A stretch of 64,000 nucleotides of DNA from Eretmocerus hayati (Eukaryota; Arthropoda; Insecta; Hymenoptera; Aphelinidae). Positions 10,802 through 25,000 of the stretch are shown here, piece after piece (position 1 is the stretch's first letter; each line of letters begins with the position of its first letter). Below the pieces are notes generated by a model. It saw nothing but the letters and a program-made list of their open reading frames with translations. It was not told the origin of the DNA and searched no databases. The DNA is taken from contig CM056741.1 in the NCBI GenBank assembly GCA_029851415.1, positions 87,310,282 through 87,374,281 on the forward strand, written 5' to 3'. The position numbers and the translations under genes are program-made.

Positions 10802-12240
10802 CATATGAGTAGTTCCACGCGAAAGCGACCCACGAAAAAGGGTCATGTCTCAGATCCTTTTGTTAACATTCTTATTCGATTCTATGGTACAAAATATGAA
10901 CTTTTCACTACCTATGGGGTCCCAAAAAAAATTTTTGGTCCCATGGCGAGAATTTTCGAAAATGAAGTAAAATACATTATCTTAAAATTCTAGCTTTTTT
11001 GCACTAAAATGCGAATAAGTCGAGTTTGCTCCTAGATAAAGATATGCGGCTTGTGGCATTCGAAAGGTCTTTCAAAAACCTATCAGAATCGCTATTGAAA
11101 AGTTGTTTTTAGGGTTATGGGCAGCCTGTACGAGCAAAAGTGTAAAAATCACTAAACAGTGAGTTTCTCAGTTGCCTATTTTTTTCAATTTTTGAAAATC
11201 ACGTATTTGATGTAAAATTTTGTGTTCTTCCAGAAAAAAGTGGTCCCGATCTCCTTTTCCGACGTCTAAGGCCTGTTTCTTCAAATTTTCGCAAACCTAT
11301 TTTTTAGGCAGTTTGGAATTGTCTGTTTACTGCGCATGCGCAGGAATTTGGACCGTTAGAACCAATACCATTGGGAAGCCAAGAAAATTTCCTTCAAAGT
11401 GACCACTTGGCAAAGTCAATTTCATCAATTTGGCTCGGAGCTACAACGTTTGAAAGACCACCGAATCTCGATAACCAACAAGAGGTGGATCGGAGACACT
11501 GCGACAATAGTAGGAAAATCCGGGCACGATCTCTGGCCCGATGTATCGTTTGCCTATTGACGCACTCGAGCTGAAGCTTCATCTTTTGTAGGCTGTAACT
11601 CCGAGCCAAATTGATGAAATTGACTTTGCCAAGTGGTCATTTTGAAGGAAATTTTCTTGGCTTCCCAATGGGATTGGTTCTAACAGTCCAAATTCCTGCG
11701 CATGCGCAGTAAACAGACGATTCCAAACTGCCTAAAAAATAGGTTTGCGAAAATTTGAAGAAACAGGCCTTAGACGTCGGAAAAGGAAATCAGGACCACT
11801 TTTTTCTGGAAGAACACAAAATTTTACATCAACCATGTGATTTTCAAAAATTGAAAAAAATAGGCAACTGAGAAACTCACTGTTTAGTGATTTTTACACT
11901 TTTGCTCGTACAGACTGCCCACAACCCCAAAAACAACTTTTCAATAGCGATTTTGATAGGTTTTTGAAAGACCTTTCGAATGCCGCAAGCCGCATATTTT
12001 TATCTGAGAGCAAACACGACTTATTCGCATTTTAGTGCAAAAAAGCTGCTAGAATTTCAAGAAAATGTATTTTACTTCATTTTTGAAAATTCTCGCCATG
12101 GGACCAAAAAATTTTTTTGGGACCCCATATGTAGTGAAAAGTTCATATATTGTACCATAGAATCGAATAAGAATGTTAACAAAAGGATCTGAGACATGAC
12201 CCTTTTTCGTGGGTCGCTTCCGCGTGGAACTACTCAAATG
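10802..12240. mobile_element. Foldback element, 1439 bp, 650-bp inverted arms
   Basis: The left arm (10802-11447) is repeated in inverse orientation at 11593-12240, separated by a unique 145-bp spacer. The outer ends share TGAGTAGTTCCACGCG. The arms are nearly identical over their full length, so the single strand can fold into a very long hairpin. There is no transposase and no clear target duplication. The mirror-image open frames in the arms are only a consequence of the symmetry. It is a large foldback or MITE-like non-autonomous element, or a local inverted duplication. Confidence 0.8.
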
Positions 12241-13027
12241 TGACCAACGCGATACCTCGGATAATTGGGACGGAGGTATGCGTAGCCTATCCGGCTCTGG
12301 ATCTGGGGGGAGAGCCGGATATCAGAGTTCATGACTTGATCGGAAGTAATCAAATGCTATCAGGGATAGGATAAGATTTTAAGGGTGATGTAATCGACTA
12401 TCGATTCTCAAATCAATTTGGTGGACTAGGGCACCTCCTTGGGAATCAATAGTATGATCTCTGTATTTTTATAGTTCCTTCTCAGACTAATGGATGGATC
12501 AGGGCACCCATTAATTCCAATAAAATCCCATAAATATGTTATTACGGTAAAACACAGCCATCCAGTGGATCAGGGCACCTTCTTGAACTGTTTCACACGT
12601 AACTATTATTTCGGTGGGTCTTGCTGATAACAATTTCAGGGGATCAGGGCCCTGCAATATATCACCAGCAAAATCCAATCGTTTGATTAAGCCAATTATA
12701 TAGCCACACTGTGGGCTCCATCATGCACTTGGAGCACTTAGGATTACCCACAGCAATAAGCACACAAAGAGAATATATGTATATATAATCGATTTTATTC
12801 AAGATTCTATTACAATCATAAGATTATATATGGAACCCTGAGGACTTCGATTAATTCGTTTTGTGAGCTGATTTTCGACTGAAAGGCAGAATCCTCGAAC
12901 ACCTGGTCAGGGCTCTATTTATACTTGGTCCTCAGAGATCCAGAACATTCTAAAGATGATTCATTCATATGCACCGTAATTATTTATCAAAACTGAAAAG
13001 TTCTGTTAATCCCACTATATACATAGA
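12239..13027 (+). repeat. Dispersed repeat R1, copy 2, uninterrupted
   Basis: This copy of about 789 bp joins the two halves seen at 212-403 and 3116-3712, which defines the insertion there. It abuts the foldback element on its left and the satellite array on its right. Boxes like GGATCAGGGC recur at about 73-bp spacing, the first one mutated here. Confidence 0.75.
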
Positions 13028-14995
13028 GACCCATAGAGACCTTGAATCCACTTCCTGGGTTCAGCCGAGAGACGTGAGTCAGTATCGCTCCGTGGAGTGG
13101 GCCGGAGAGACCGTCGAATACTGTATGGCGGAAAGTTGAACGATACTTCAGAACACCAGATACTGTATCAAGTGACGGAGAAAGACTCGAAGGAAACTCA
13201 ATCCCAAAGCTATAGTGTCTACCGCTGCTGATGGTCAATCGGCTGCGTGATCTCGAGTTTATTTACCCACGATTCGCGATCGAGTCTGAGTCGTATCTTT
13301 GGGCCTCGTTTAAAGCAGTCGGATACTCTATGATGAGGTTTCACCCGTATCTGAGAACTCCATGTCCTGTACTATGCTACTGTGATGGACGAGCGGTGAG
13401 CTCGCTCTAGAGGCCACGTTGTATGACGCTTCGTGATGGTGAATCGACTGCGTGATGTCGAAACAATCTATCACTTCTTCGCTATCGGGGATCATTCGCT
13501 GGTTGGGACCTAGGAAGTTGCATCGGAATACTGTATGATCAGAGTTGCAGTAAGTTACGTCGGAATACTGTATGATACGAATTTCAGTAATTGCCGTCGG
13601 AATACTGTATGTTGAGTGGCTTTGTCCTATCCGAGAACTCCAGATAGTGTATTGAGCTACGGGAATCAACGTGATGCAAACTCACACCCGACACTCTCTC
13701 ATTCCAAAAGCGGCTTGAGGTATATCTATTGTTCCCCCCGGGGAGAATCCCGACACGATGGTTTTGTACGAGAGAGACCCATAAAGACCCCGAATCCACT
13801 TCCTGGGTTCAGCCAAGAATCGTGAGTCAGTTTCCCCACGTGGAGTGGGCCCGAGATTTCGTCGGATACTGTATGACGAAAAGTCGAACGATATTTGAGA
13901 ACACCAGATACTGTATCAAGTGACGGAGAAAGACGCGAAGGAAACTCAATCCCAAAGCTATAGTGTCTACCGCTGCTGATGGTCAATCGGCTGCGTGATC
14001 TCGAGTTTATCCACCCACGATTCACGATCGAGTCTGAGTCGTATCTTTGGGCCTCGTTTAAAGCAGTCGGATACTCTATGATGAGGTTTCACCCGTATCT
14101 GAGAACTCCATGTCCAGTACCATGCTACTGTGATGGACAAGCGGTGAGCTCGCTCTAGAGGCCACATCGTATGACACTTCGTAATGGTGAATCGACTGCG
14201 TGATCTCGAAACAATCTATGACTTCTTCGCAATCGGGACTCATTCGCTGGTTGAAACCTAGAAAGTTGCGTCGGAATACTGTATGATGAGAGATGCAATA
14301 AGTTACGTCGGAGTACTGTATGATGAGAATTTCAGTTAGTGCCCTCGGGATACTGTATGATGAGTGGCTTAGTCCTATCTGAGAACTCCAGATAGTGTAT
14401 TGAGCTACGGGAATTAACGTGATGTAAACTCATACCCAAGACTCTTTCATTCCCAGCGGCTTGAGGTATATCTATTGTTCCCCCCGGGGAGGATCTCGAC
14501 AAGATGGTTTTGTACGGAAGAGACCCATAGAGACCTCGAATTCACTTCCTGGGTTGAGCCGAAAGACGTGAGTCAGTATCGCTCCGTGGAGTGGGCCGGA
14601 GAGACCGTCGAATACTGTATGGCGAAAAGTCGAACGATACTTGAGAAGTGTACTGTACCGGATACCGTATCGAGTGTCGGAGGAAGACTCGAAGCAAACT
14701 CATCCCCAACGCTATAGTGTCTACTGCTGCTGATGGTCAATCGGCTGCGTGTTTTGAGTGTATCTACTCACGATCCGCGATCGAGTCCAAGTCGCATTGT
14801 TGGGACTCGCTCAACGCAGTCGAATACTGTATGATGAGGGTGCACCCGTATCATAACCTCCATGTACTGAACTGAGCTACGGGGATGGTCGTGCCGGAAG
14901 CTCACTCTCTAGGCCCTATAGTCTGGCGCTTAGTAAAGGTGAGTCGACTGCGTGATCTGAGAGCATTCCTTGCTTCGTTAGTGCCGCGACGCTCA
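13028..14995 (-). repeat. Complex satellite, block A (reverse orientation)
   Basis: Repeats of the box GTCGGAATACTGTATG, the reverse complement of the ATACAGTATTCCGAC box used in block B, within units of roughly 250 and 750 bp. Associated sub-motifs (CACTATCTGGAGTTCTCAG, ATCAGCAGCGGTAGAC, the GGGGGGAACAATAG run) recur in fixed order. Open frames in it repeat with the unit and run through several frames, so I do not call genes. Confidence 0.85.
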
Positions 14996-15221
14996 TATGT
15001 TATTCGCGGTAGCGAGGACCGGGACAGCACCTATATGGTTGACTTGTTCACGTATCGCGGGTTGACGTGAGCAAATCGCTCTATTATTATGATGTAAGCG
15101 ATGCATGCATCTCATAGTCCTGTAGTCAGAATTCATCTCGATAATCATCTCTTTCCCAAATCCCAAGCTCCGATGGAAGCGCGGTTCATGTGCACCCTTT
15201 GTTCGTAACATGGTATATGTG

Positions 15222-15290
15222 TTTATAGCCGAGAGGTTATCACATCCGTCTGCCACCCGGGAGGCTGCGGGTCGAATCCCGGTCGGGTTA
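15222..15290 (+). pseudogene. tRNA-like segment, left arm of the junction
   Basis: An A-box-like TAGCCGAGAGGTTATC and a B-box-like GGGTCGAATCCC are spaced as in a tRNA, and the putative anticodon loop CTGCCAC would read GCC (Gly). T and anticodon stems are only partly paired, so it looks like a tRNA-derived repeat head, not a functional gene. Confidence 0.45.
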
Positions 15291-15741
15291 TTCTTTCGTC
15301 TTTATGACAATAAGTTTTCTCTTGAACATCGTGCAATGAAAATTGATTAACAACTAGATCAAATCCGAGTGATATTTTATGGGATTATTTCATCACTATC
15401 AGCGTGGCGCGATCTCATGAATAGACACATACTTGTGATATATTCTCGGATATTTTTTATTACTGTTTGGTGTCCAGAAGGACAAAAGGCAGGATAAGAT
15501 TTATTCTTAAAAAATTATTTCCTTCGCTCAGGTCAATTACAATGCTCATATTCGAAACATAATTGTTATTTGTTATAACAACCCACTCAATATATTGAAA
15601 CTATGTGTCTTTTCGTGAAATCACGCAACTTTGATGGTATTAAAATAATCTCATAAAATACTGTTCGGATTGAAAGTGAATGTTAATCAATTTTCAATGC
15701 ACGATGTTTAAAATAAATCATTATTATAAAGAAAAAGAAAA

Positions 15742-15814
15742 TAACCCGACCGGGATTCGACCCGCAGCCTCCCGGGTGGCAGACGGATGTGATAACCACT
15801 CGGCTATGAACACA
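15742..15814 (-). pseudogene. tRNA-like segment, right arm of the junction
   Basis: Inverted partner of the segment at 15222-15290, differing by a few bases (GAGTGG instead of GAGAGG in the D arm, closer to true tRNA-Val/Gly genes). Same pairing defects in the T arm. Confidence 0.45.
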
Positions 15815-16080
15815 TCTACCTTGTTACGAACGAAAGAAGTGAATAAACCGCGCTTGCATGGGAGCTTGGGATTTCGAAAAGAGTTGATTATCGAGATGAA
15901 TTCTGACTACTGGACTATGAGATGCATGCATCGCTTACATCATCATCATAATAGAGCGATTTGCTTACGTCAACCCGCGATACGTGGACAAGTCAACCAT
16001 ATATGTGCTGGCCCGGTCCTCGCTACAACGAATAACATGTGAGCGTCGCGGCACAAACGAGGCAGGGAATGCTTTCAGAT

Positions 16081-19000
16081 CACGCAGTCGACTCACCTTT
16101 ACTAAGCGCCAGACTATGTGGCCTAGAGAGTGAGCTTCCGGCACGACCATCCCCGTAGCTCAGTACAGTACATGGAGGTTTCAAATACGGGTGCACCCTC
16201 ATCATACAGTATTCGATTGCGTTGAACAAGTCCGAACGATGCGACTTAGACTCGACCGCGGATCGTGAGTAGATACACTCAAAACACGCGGCCGATTGAC
16301 CATCAGCAGCAGTAGACACTATAGCTTTGGGGATGAGTTTGATTCGAGTCTTTCTTCGTCACTCGATACGGTATCCGGTACAGTACAGTTCTCAAGTATC
16401 GTTCGACTTTACGCCAAACAGTATTCGACGGTCTCCCCGGCCCACTCCACGGAGCGATACTGACTCCCGCTTCTCGACTGAACCCAGGAAGTGGATTCGA
16501 AGTCTCTATGGGTCTCTCCCGTACAAAACCATCTTGTCGGGAACCTCCCCGGGGGGAACAATAGATATACCTCAAGCCGCTGGGAATAAAAGAGTCTCGG
16601 GTGTGAGTTTGCATCACGTTAATTCCCGTAGCTCATTACACTATCTGGAGTTTTCAGATAGGACAAAGCCACTCATCATACAGTATTCCCACGGCAATTA
16701 CTGAAATTCGTATCATACAGTATTCCGACGTAACTTACTGCAACTCTCATCATACAGTATTCCGACGCAACTTCCTATGTCCCAACCAGTGAATGAGTCC
16801 CGATAGCGAAGAAGTGATAGATTGTTTCGACATCACGCAGTCGATTCACCATCACGAACCGTTAATCGGTGTGGCCTCTAGAGCGAGCTCACCGCTCGTC
16901 CATCACAGTAGCATAGTACAGGACATGGAGTTCTCAGATACGGGTGAAACCTCATCATAATGTATCCGACTGTTTTCAACGAGGCCCAGGGATACGGCTC
17001 AGACTCGATCGCGAATCGTGGGTGGATACACTCGAGATCACGCAGCTGATTGACCATCAGCAGCGGTAGAAACTATAGCTTTGGGATTGAGTTTCCTTCG
17101 AGTGTTCCTCCGTCATTCGATACAGTATTCGGAGTTCTCAAATATCGATCGACTTCACGTCATACAGTAATCGACGGTCTCTCCGGGCCACTCCACGGAC
17201 CAAAACTGACTCACGGGTTTTGGCTGAATCCAGGGATCGGATTCGAGGTCTCTATAGGTCTCTGCCGCAAAAAACCATCCTGTCGAAACCCTCCCCGGCG
17301 GGAGCAATAGATATACCTCGAGCCGCTTGGAATAGAAGAGTCTCGGGTGTGAGTTTCCATCATGTCAATTTCCGTAGTTTAATACACTAATCTAATCTGG
17401 AGTTCTCAGATAGGACCACGCCACTCATCATACAGTATTCCGACGGATCTCCCTGAGTTCCACCCAGCGAATGAGTTTCAATAGCGTGTCAGTGATGGAT
17501 TGCTCTGAAATCACGCAGTCGATTGATGATCACGCAACGTCATACGGTGTGGCCCCTAGAACGAACTCGCCGCTTGTCCCTCACCGTAGCATAGTACAAT
17601 ACATGGAGATTTCAGATGCAGGTGAACCCTTATCATACAGTATCCGACGGTCTCTCAGGCTAAATCTACGAGGCGAAACTGACTCCCAAATATCGGCTGA
17701 ATCCAGGAAGTGCACTCGGGGTCTCCATGGCCCTCTTCCGGAAGAAACCATCTCGTCGGGATCCTCTCCGGGGGAGCAATAGATATACCCCAAGCCACTC
17801 GGAATAGAAGAGTCTCGGGTGTGGGTTTGCATCACGTTGTTTGGCGTTGCTCAATACACTATCTGAACCTCTCAGATGAGACTAAGCCACTCATCATACA
17901 GTATTCCGACTAACTTACTGCAACCCTCATTATACAGTATCCCGACGCAACTTCCCAGGTACCAACCAGCGAATGAGTCCTAATAGCGTGTCAGTGACGG
18001 ATTGCTCTGAAATCGCGCAGTCGATTCATAATTACGCAACGTCATACGATGTGGCCCCTAGAACGATCTCGCCGCTCGTCCATCACCGTATCATAGTACA
18101 ATACATGGAGGTCTCAGATGCAGGTGAACCGTTATCATACAGTGTCCGACTGCGTTAGACGAGGCTCAACGATGCGACTCAGACTCTTTCGCGAATCATG
18201 GGTAGATACACTCGAGATCACGCATTCGATTGACCATCAGCAGCCGTAGACACAATAGCTTTGGGAATGAGTTTGCATCGAGCCTTTCTCCGTCACTCGA
18301 TACAGTATTCGGAGATCCCAAATCTCAATCGACTTTTGGTTATACAGTATCCGACGGTCTCTCTCGCTCAACCTACGCGCCGGAACTCACTCACGAGTCT
18401 CGCATGAACCCAGGGAGTACACTCAAGGTCTTCATGGTTCTCTTCCGAAACCATCTCGTCGGGATCCTCCCCGGGGGGAGCAATAGATATACCCCAAGCC
18501 GCTCGGAATGAAAGAGTCTCGTGTGTTAATTTGTATCGCGGCAATTCCCGTAGCTCAATACACTATCTGGAATTCTCAGATAGTACTAAGCCACTCATCA
18601 TACAGTATTCCGACGTAATTTCCTGGTTCACAATCAACAAATGAGTCCTCACTAGAGTCAGTGATGGATTGTTTCGACACCACGCAGTCGTTTCACCATC
18701 ACGAAGCGTCATACGGTGCGGCCTCTAGAACGAGCTCACCGCTCGTCCATCACAGTAGCATAGTACAGGACATGGAGTTCTCAGATACGGGTGGAACCTC
18801 ATGATACAGTATCCGACTGCTTCAAACGAGGCTCAGAGATACGACTCAGACTCGATCGCGAATCGTGGGTAAATAAACTCGAGATCACGCAGCCGATTGA
18901 CCATCAGCAGCGGTAGATACTATAGCTTTGGGATTGAGTTTCCTTCAAGTCTTTCTCCGTCACTTGATACGGTATCCGGTACAGTACAGTTCTCAAGTAT

Positions 19001-22000
19001 CGTTCGACTTTTCGCCATACAGTATTCGACGGTCTCTCCGGACCACTCCACGAAGCGATACTGACTCACGTCTCTCGGCTGAACACAGGAAGTGGATTCG
19101 AGGTCTCTATGGGTCTCTTCCGTACAAAACCATTTTGTCGGGATCCTCCCCGGGGGGAACAATAGATATACCTCAAGCCGCTCGGAATGAGAGAGTGTCG
19201 GGTATGAGTTCGCATCACGTTAATTCCCGGAGCTCAATACACTATCTGGAGTTCTCGGATAGGACAAAGCCACTCATCATACAGTTTATCGACGGCAATT
19301 CCTGAAATTCGAATCATACAGTATTCCGACGTAACTTACTGCAACTCTGATCATACAGTATTCCGACGCAACTTCCTAGGTTCCAACCAGCGAATGAGTC
19401 CCGCTAGCGAAGAAGTGATAGATTGTTTCGACATCACGCAGTCGATTCACCATTACGAAGTGTCATACGATGTGGCCTCTAGAGCGAGCTCACCGCTCGT
19501 CCACCACAGTAGCATGTTACAGGACATGGAGTTCTCAGATACGGGTGAAATCTCATCATAGAGTGTCCGACTGCTTTTAACGAGGCCCAGGGATACGGCT
19601 CAGACTCGATCGCGAATCGTGGGTGGATACACTCGAGATCACGCAGCCGATTGACCATCAGCAGCGGTAGAAACTATAGCTTTGGGATTGAGTTTCCTTC
19701 GAGTGTTCCTCCGTCATTCGATACAGTATTCGGAGTTCTCAAATATCGATCGACTTCACGTCATACAGTAATCGACGGTCTCTCCGGGCCACTCCACGGA
19801 CCAAAACTGACTCACGGGTTTTGGCTGAATCCAGGGATCGGATTCGAGGTCTCTATAGGTCTCTGCCGCAAAAAACCATCCTGTCGAAACCCTCCGCGGC
19901 GGGAGCAATAGATATACCTCGAGCCGCTTGGAATAGAAGAGTCTCGGGTGTGAGTTTCCATCATGTCAATTTCCGTAGTTTAATACACTAATCTAATCTG
20001 GAGTTCTCAGATACGACCACGCCACTCATCATACAGTATTCCGACGGATCTCCCTGAGTTCCACCCAGCGAATGAGTTTCAATAGCGTGTCAGTGATGGA
20101 TTGCTCTGAAATCACGCAGTTGATTGATGATCACGCAACGTCATACGGTGTGGCCCCTAGAACGAACTCGCCGCTTGTCCCTCACCGTAGCATAGTACAA
20201 TACATGGAGATTTCAGATGCAGGTGAACCCTTATCATACAGTATCCGACGGTCTCTCAGGCTAAATCTACGAGGCGAAACTGACTCCCGAATATCGGCTG
20301 AATCCAGGAAGTGCACTCGGGGTCTCCATGGCCCTCTTCCGGAAGAAACCATCTCGTCGGGATCCTCTCCGGGGGAGCAATAGATATACCCCAAGCCACT
20401 CGGAATCGAAGAGTCTCGGGTGTGGGTTTGCATCACGTTGTTTGGCGTTGCTCAATACACTATCTGAACCTCTCAGATGAGACTAAGCCACTCATCATAC
20501 AGTATTCCGACTAACTTACTGCAACCCTCATTATACAGTATCCCGACGCAACTTCCCAGGTACCAACCAGCGAATGAGTCCTAATAGCGTGTCAGTGACG
20601 GATTGCTCTGAAATCGCGCAGTCGATTCATAATTACGCAACGTCATACGATGTGGCCCCTAGAACGATCTCGCCGCTCGTCCATCACCGTATCATAGTAC
20701 AATACATGGAGGTCTCAGATGCAGGTGAACCGTTATCATACAGTGTCCGACTGCGTTAGACGAGGCTCAACGATGCGACTCAGACTCTTTCGCGAATCAT
20801 GGGTAGATACACTCGAGATCACGCATTCGATTGACCATCAGCAGCCGTAGACACAATAGCTTTGGGAATGAGTTTGCATCGAGCCTTTCTCCGTCACTCG
20901 ATACAGTATTCGGAGATCCCAAATCTCAATCGACTTTTGGTTATACAGTATCCGACGGTCTCTCTCGCTCAACCTACGCGCCGGAACTCACTCACGAGTC
21001 TCGCATGAACCCAGGGAGTACACTCAAGGTCTTCATGGTTCTCTTCCGAAACCATCTCGTCGGGATCCTCCCCGGGGGGAGCAATAGATATACCCCAAGC
21101 CGCTCGGAATGAAAGAGTCTCGTGTGTTAATTTGTATCGCGGCAATTCCCGTAGCTCAATACACTATCTGGAATTCTCAGATAGTACTAAGCCACTCATC
21201 ATACAGTATTCCGACGTAATTTCCTGGTTCACAATCAACAAATGAGTCCTCACTAGAGTCAGTGATGGATTGTTTCGACACCACGCAGTCGTTTCACCAT
21301 CACGAAGCGTCATACGGTGCGGCCTCTAGAACGAGCTCACCGCTCGTCCATCACAGTAGCATAGTACAGGACATGGAGTTCTCAGATACGGGTGGAACCT
21401 CATCATACAGTATCCGACTGCTTCAAACGAGGCTCAGAGATACGACTCAGACTCGATCGCGAATCGTGGGTAAATAAACTCGAGATCACGCAGCCGATTG
21501 ACCATCAGCAGCGGTAGACACTATAGCTTTGGGATTGAGTTTCCTTCAAGTCTTTCTCCGTCACTTGATACGGTATCCGGTACAGTACAGTTCTCAAGTA
21601 TCGTTCGACTTTTCGCCATACAGTATTCGACGGTCTCTCCGGACCACTCCACGAAGCGATACTGACTCACGTCTCTCGGCTGAACACAGGAAGTGGATTC
21701 GAGGTCTCTATGGGTCTCTTCCGTACAAAACCATTTTGTCGGGATCCTCCCCGGGGGGAACAATAGATATACCTCAAGCCGCTCGGAATGAGAGAGTGTC
21801 GGGTATGAGTTCGCATCACGTTAATTCCCGGAGCTCAATACACTATCTGGAGTTCTCGGATAGGACAAAGCCACTCATCATACAGTTTATCGACGGCAAT
21901 TCCTGAAATTCGAATCATACAGTATTCCGACGTAACTTACTGCAACTCTGATCATACAGTATTCCGACGCAACTTCCTAGGTTCCAACCAGCGAATGAGT

Positions 22001-25000
22001 CCCGCTAGCGAAGAAGTGATAGATTGTTTCGACATCACGCAGTCGATTCACCATTACGAAGTGTCATACGATGTGGCCTCTAGAGCGAGCTCACCGCTCG
22101 TCCACCACAGTAGCATGTTACAGGACATGGAGTTCTCAGATACGGGTGAAATCTCATCATAGAGTGTCCGACTGCTTTTAACGAGGCCCAGGGATACGGC
22201 TCAGACTCGATCGCGAATCGTGGGTGGATACACTCGAGATCACGCAGCCGATTGACCATCAGCAGCGGTAGAAACTATAGCTTTGGGATTGAGTTTCCTT
22301 CGAGTGTTCCTCCGTCATTCGATACAGTATTCGGAGTTCTCAAATATCGATCGACTTCACGTCATACAGTAATCGACGGTCTCTCCGGGCCACTCCACGG
22401 ACCAAAACTGACTCACGGGTTTTGGCTGAATCCAGGGATCGGATTCGAGGTCTCTATAGGTCTCTGCCGCAAAAAACCATCCTGTCGAAACCCTCCCCGG
22501 CGGGAGCAATAGATATACCTCGAGCCGCTTGGAATAGAAGAGTCTCGGGTGTGAGTTTCCATCATGTCAATTTCCGTAGTTTAATACACTAATCTAATCT
22601 GGAGTTCTCAGATAGGACCACGCCACTCATCATACAGTATTCCGACGGATCTCCCTGAGTTCCACCCAGCGAATGAGTTTCAATAGCGTGTCAGTGATGG
22701 ATTGCTCTGAAATCACGCAGTTGATTGATGATCACGCAACGTCATACGGTGTGGCCCCTAGAACGAACTCGCCGCTTGTCCCTCACCGTAGCATAGTACA
22801 ATACATGGAGATTTCAGATGCAGGTGAACCCTTATCATACAGTATCCGACGGTCTCTCAGGCTAAATCTACGAGGCGAAACTGACTCCCGAATATCGGCT
22901 GAATCCAGGAAGTGCACTCGGGGTCTCCATGGCCCTCTTCCGGAAGAAACCATCTCGTCGGGATCCTCTCCGGGGGAGCAATAGATATACCCCAAGCCAC
23001 TCGGAATCGAAGAGTCTCGGGTGTGGGTTTGCATCACGTTGTTTGGCGTTGCTCAATACACTATCTGAACCTCTCAGATGAGACTAAGCCACTCATCATA
23101 CAGTATTCCGACTAACTTACTGCAACCCTCATTATACAGTATCCCGACGCAACTTCCCAGGTACCAACCAGCGAATGAGTCCTAATAGCGTGTCAGTGAC
23201 GGATTGCTCTGAAATCGCGCAGTCGATTCATAATTACGCAACGTCATACGATGTGGCCCCTAAAACGATCTCGCCGCTCGTCCATCACCGTATCATAGTA
23301 CAATACATGGAGGTCTCAGATGCAGGTGAACCGTTATCATACAGTGTCCGACTGCGTTAGACGAGGCTCAACGATGCGACTCAGACTCTTTCGCGAATCA
23401 TGGGTAGATACACTCGAGATCACGCATTCGATTGACCATCAGCAGCCGTAGACACAATAGCTTTGGGAATGAGTTTGCATCGAGCCTTTCTCCGTCACTC
23501 GATACAGTATTCGGAGATCCCAAATCTCAATCGACTTTTGGTTATACAGTATCCGACGGTCTCTCTCGCTCAACCTACGCGCCGGAACTCACTCACGAGT
23601 CTCGCATGAACCCAGGGAGTACACTCAAGGTCTTCATGGTTCTCTTCCGAAACCATCTCGTCGGGTCCTCCCCGGGGGGAGCAATAGATATACCCCAAGC
23701 CGCTCGGAATGAAAGAGTCTCGTGTGTTAATTTGTATCGCGGCAATTCCCGTAGCTCAATACACTATCTGGAATTCTCAGATAGTACTAAGCCACTCATC
23801 ATACAGTATTCCGACGTAATTTCCTGGTTCACAATCAACAAATGAGTCCTCACTAGAGTCAGTGATGGATTGTTTCGACACCACGCAGTCGTTTCACCAT
23901 CACGAAGCGTCATACGGTGCGGCCTCTAGAACGAGCTCACCGCTCGTCCATCACAGTAGCATAGTACAGGACATGGAGTTCTCAGATACGGGTGGAACCT
24001 CATCATACAGTATCCGACTGCTTCAAACGAGGCTCAGAGATACGACTCAGACTCGATCGCGAATCGTGGGTAAATAAACTCGAGATCACGCAGCCGATTG
24101 ACCATCAGCAGCGGTAGACACTATAGCTTTGGGATTGAGTTTCCTTCAAGTCTTTCTCCGTCACTTGATACGGTATCCGGTACAGTACAGTTCTCAAGTA
24201 TCGTTCGACTTTTCGCCATACAGTATTCGACGGTCTCTCCGGACCACTCCACGAAGCGATACTGACTCACGTCTCTCGGCTGAACACAGGAAGTGGATTC
24301 GAGGTCTCTATGGGTCTCTTCCGTACAAAACCATTTTGTCGGGATCCTCCCCGGGGGGAACAATAGATATACCTCAAGCCGCTCGGAATGAGAGAGTGTC
24401 GGGTATGAGTTCGCATCACGTTAATTCCCGGAGCTCAATACACTATCTGGAGTTCTCGGATAGGACAAAGCCACTCATCATACAGTTTATCGACGGCAAT
24501 TCCTGAAATTCGAATCATACAGTATTCCGACGTAACTTACTGCAACTCTGATCATACAGTATTCCGACGCAACTTCCTAGGTTCCAACCAGCGAATGAGT
24601 CCCGCTAGCGAAGAAGTGATAGATTGTTTCGACATCACGCAGTCGATTCACCATTACGAAGTGTCATACGATGTGGCCTCTAGAGCGAGCTCACCGCTCG
24701 TCCACCACAGTAGCATGTTACAGGACATGGAGTTCTCAGATACGGGTGAAATCTCATCATAGAGTGTCCGACTGCTTTTAACGAGGCTCAGAGATACGAC
24801 TCAGACTCGATCGCGAATCGTCGGTAGATACACTCGAGATCACGCAACCGATTGACCATCAGCAGCGGTAGACACTATAGCTTTGGGATTGAGTTCCCTC
24901 CAAGTCTTTCTCCGTCACTTGATACGGTATCCGGTACAGTACAGTTCTCAAGTATCGTTCGACTTTTCGCCATACAGTATTCGACGGTCTCTCCGGACCT

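Larger units (their letters stand above)
14996..16080. repeat. Inverted junction of the satellite, with tRNA-like arms
   Basis: The left arm (about 14996-15352) is the diverged reverse complement of the right arm (about 15681-16080), with the symmetry centre near 15.52 kb. Satellite units point away from the centre on both sides, so the palindrome extends to about 2.4 kb each side. Each arm contains a tRNA-like segment (see 15222-15290 and 15742-15814). The central 300 bp is AT-rich and only weakly symmetrical. Confidence 0.75.

Noticed and set aside
10802..12240. Mirror-image ORFs encoding similar peptides in the foldback arms
   Set aside because: They are a consequence of inverted symmetry; no known domain and no conserved start context.
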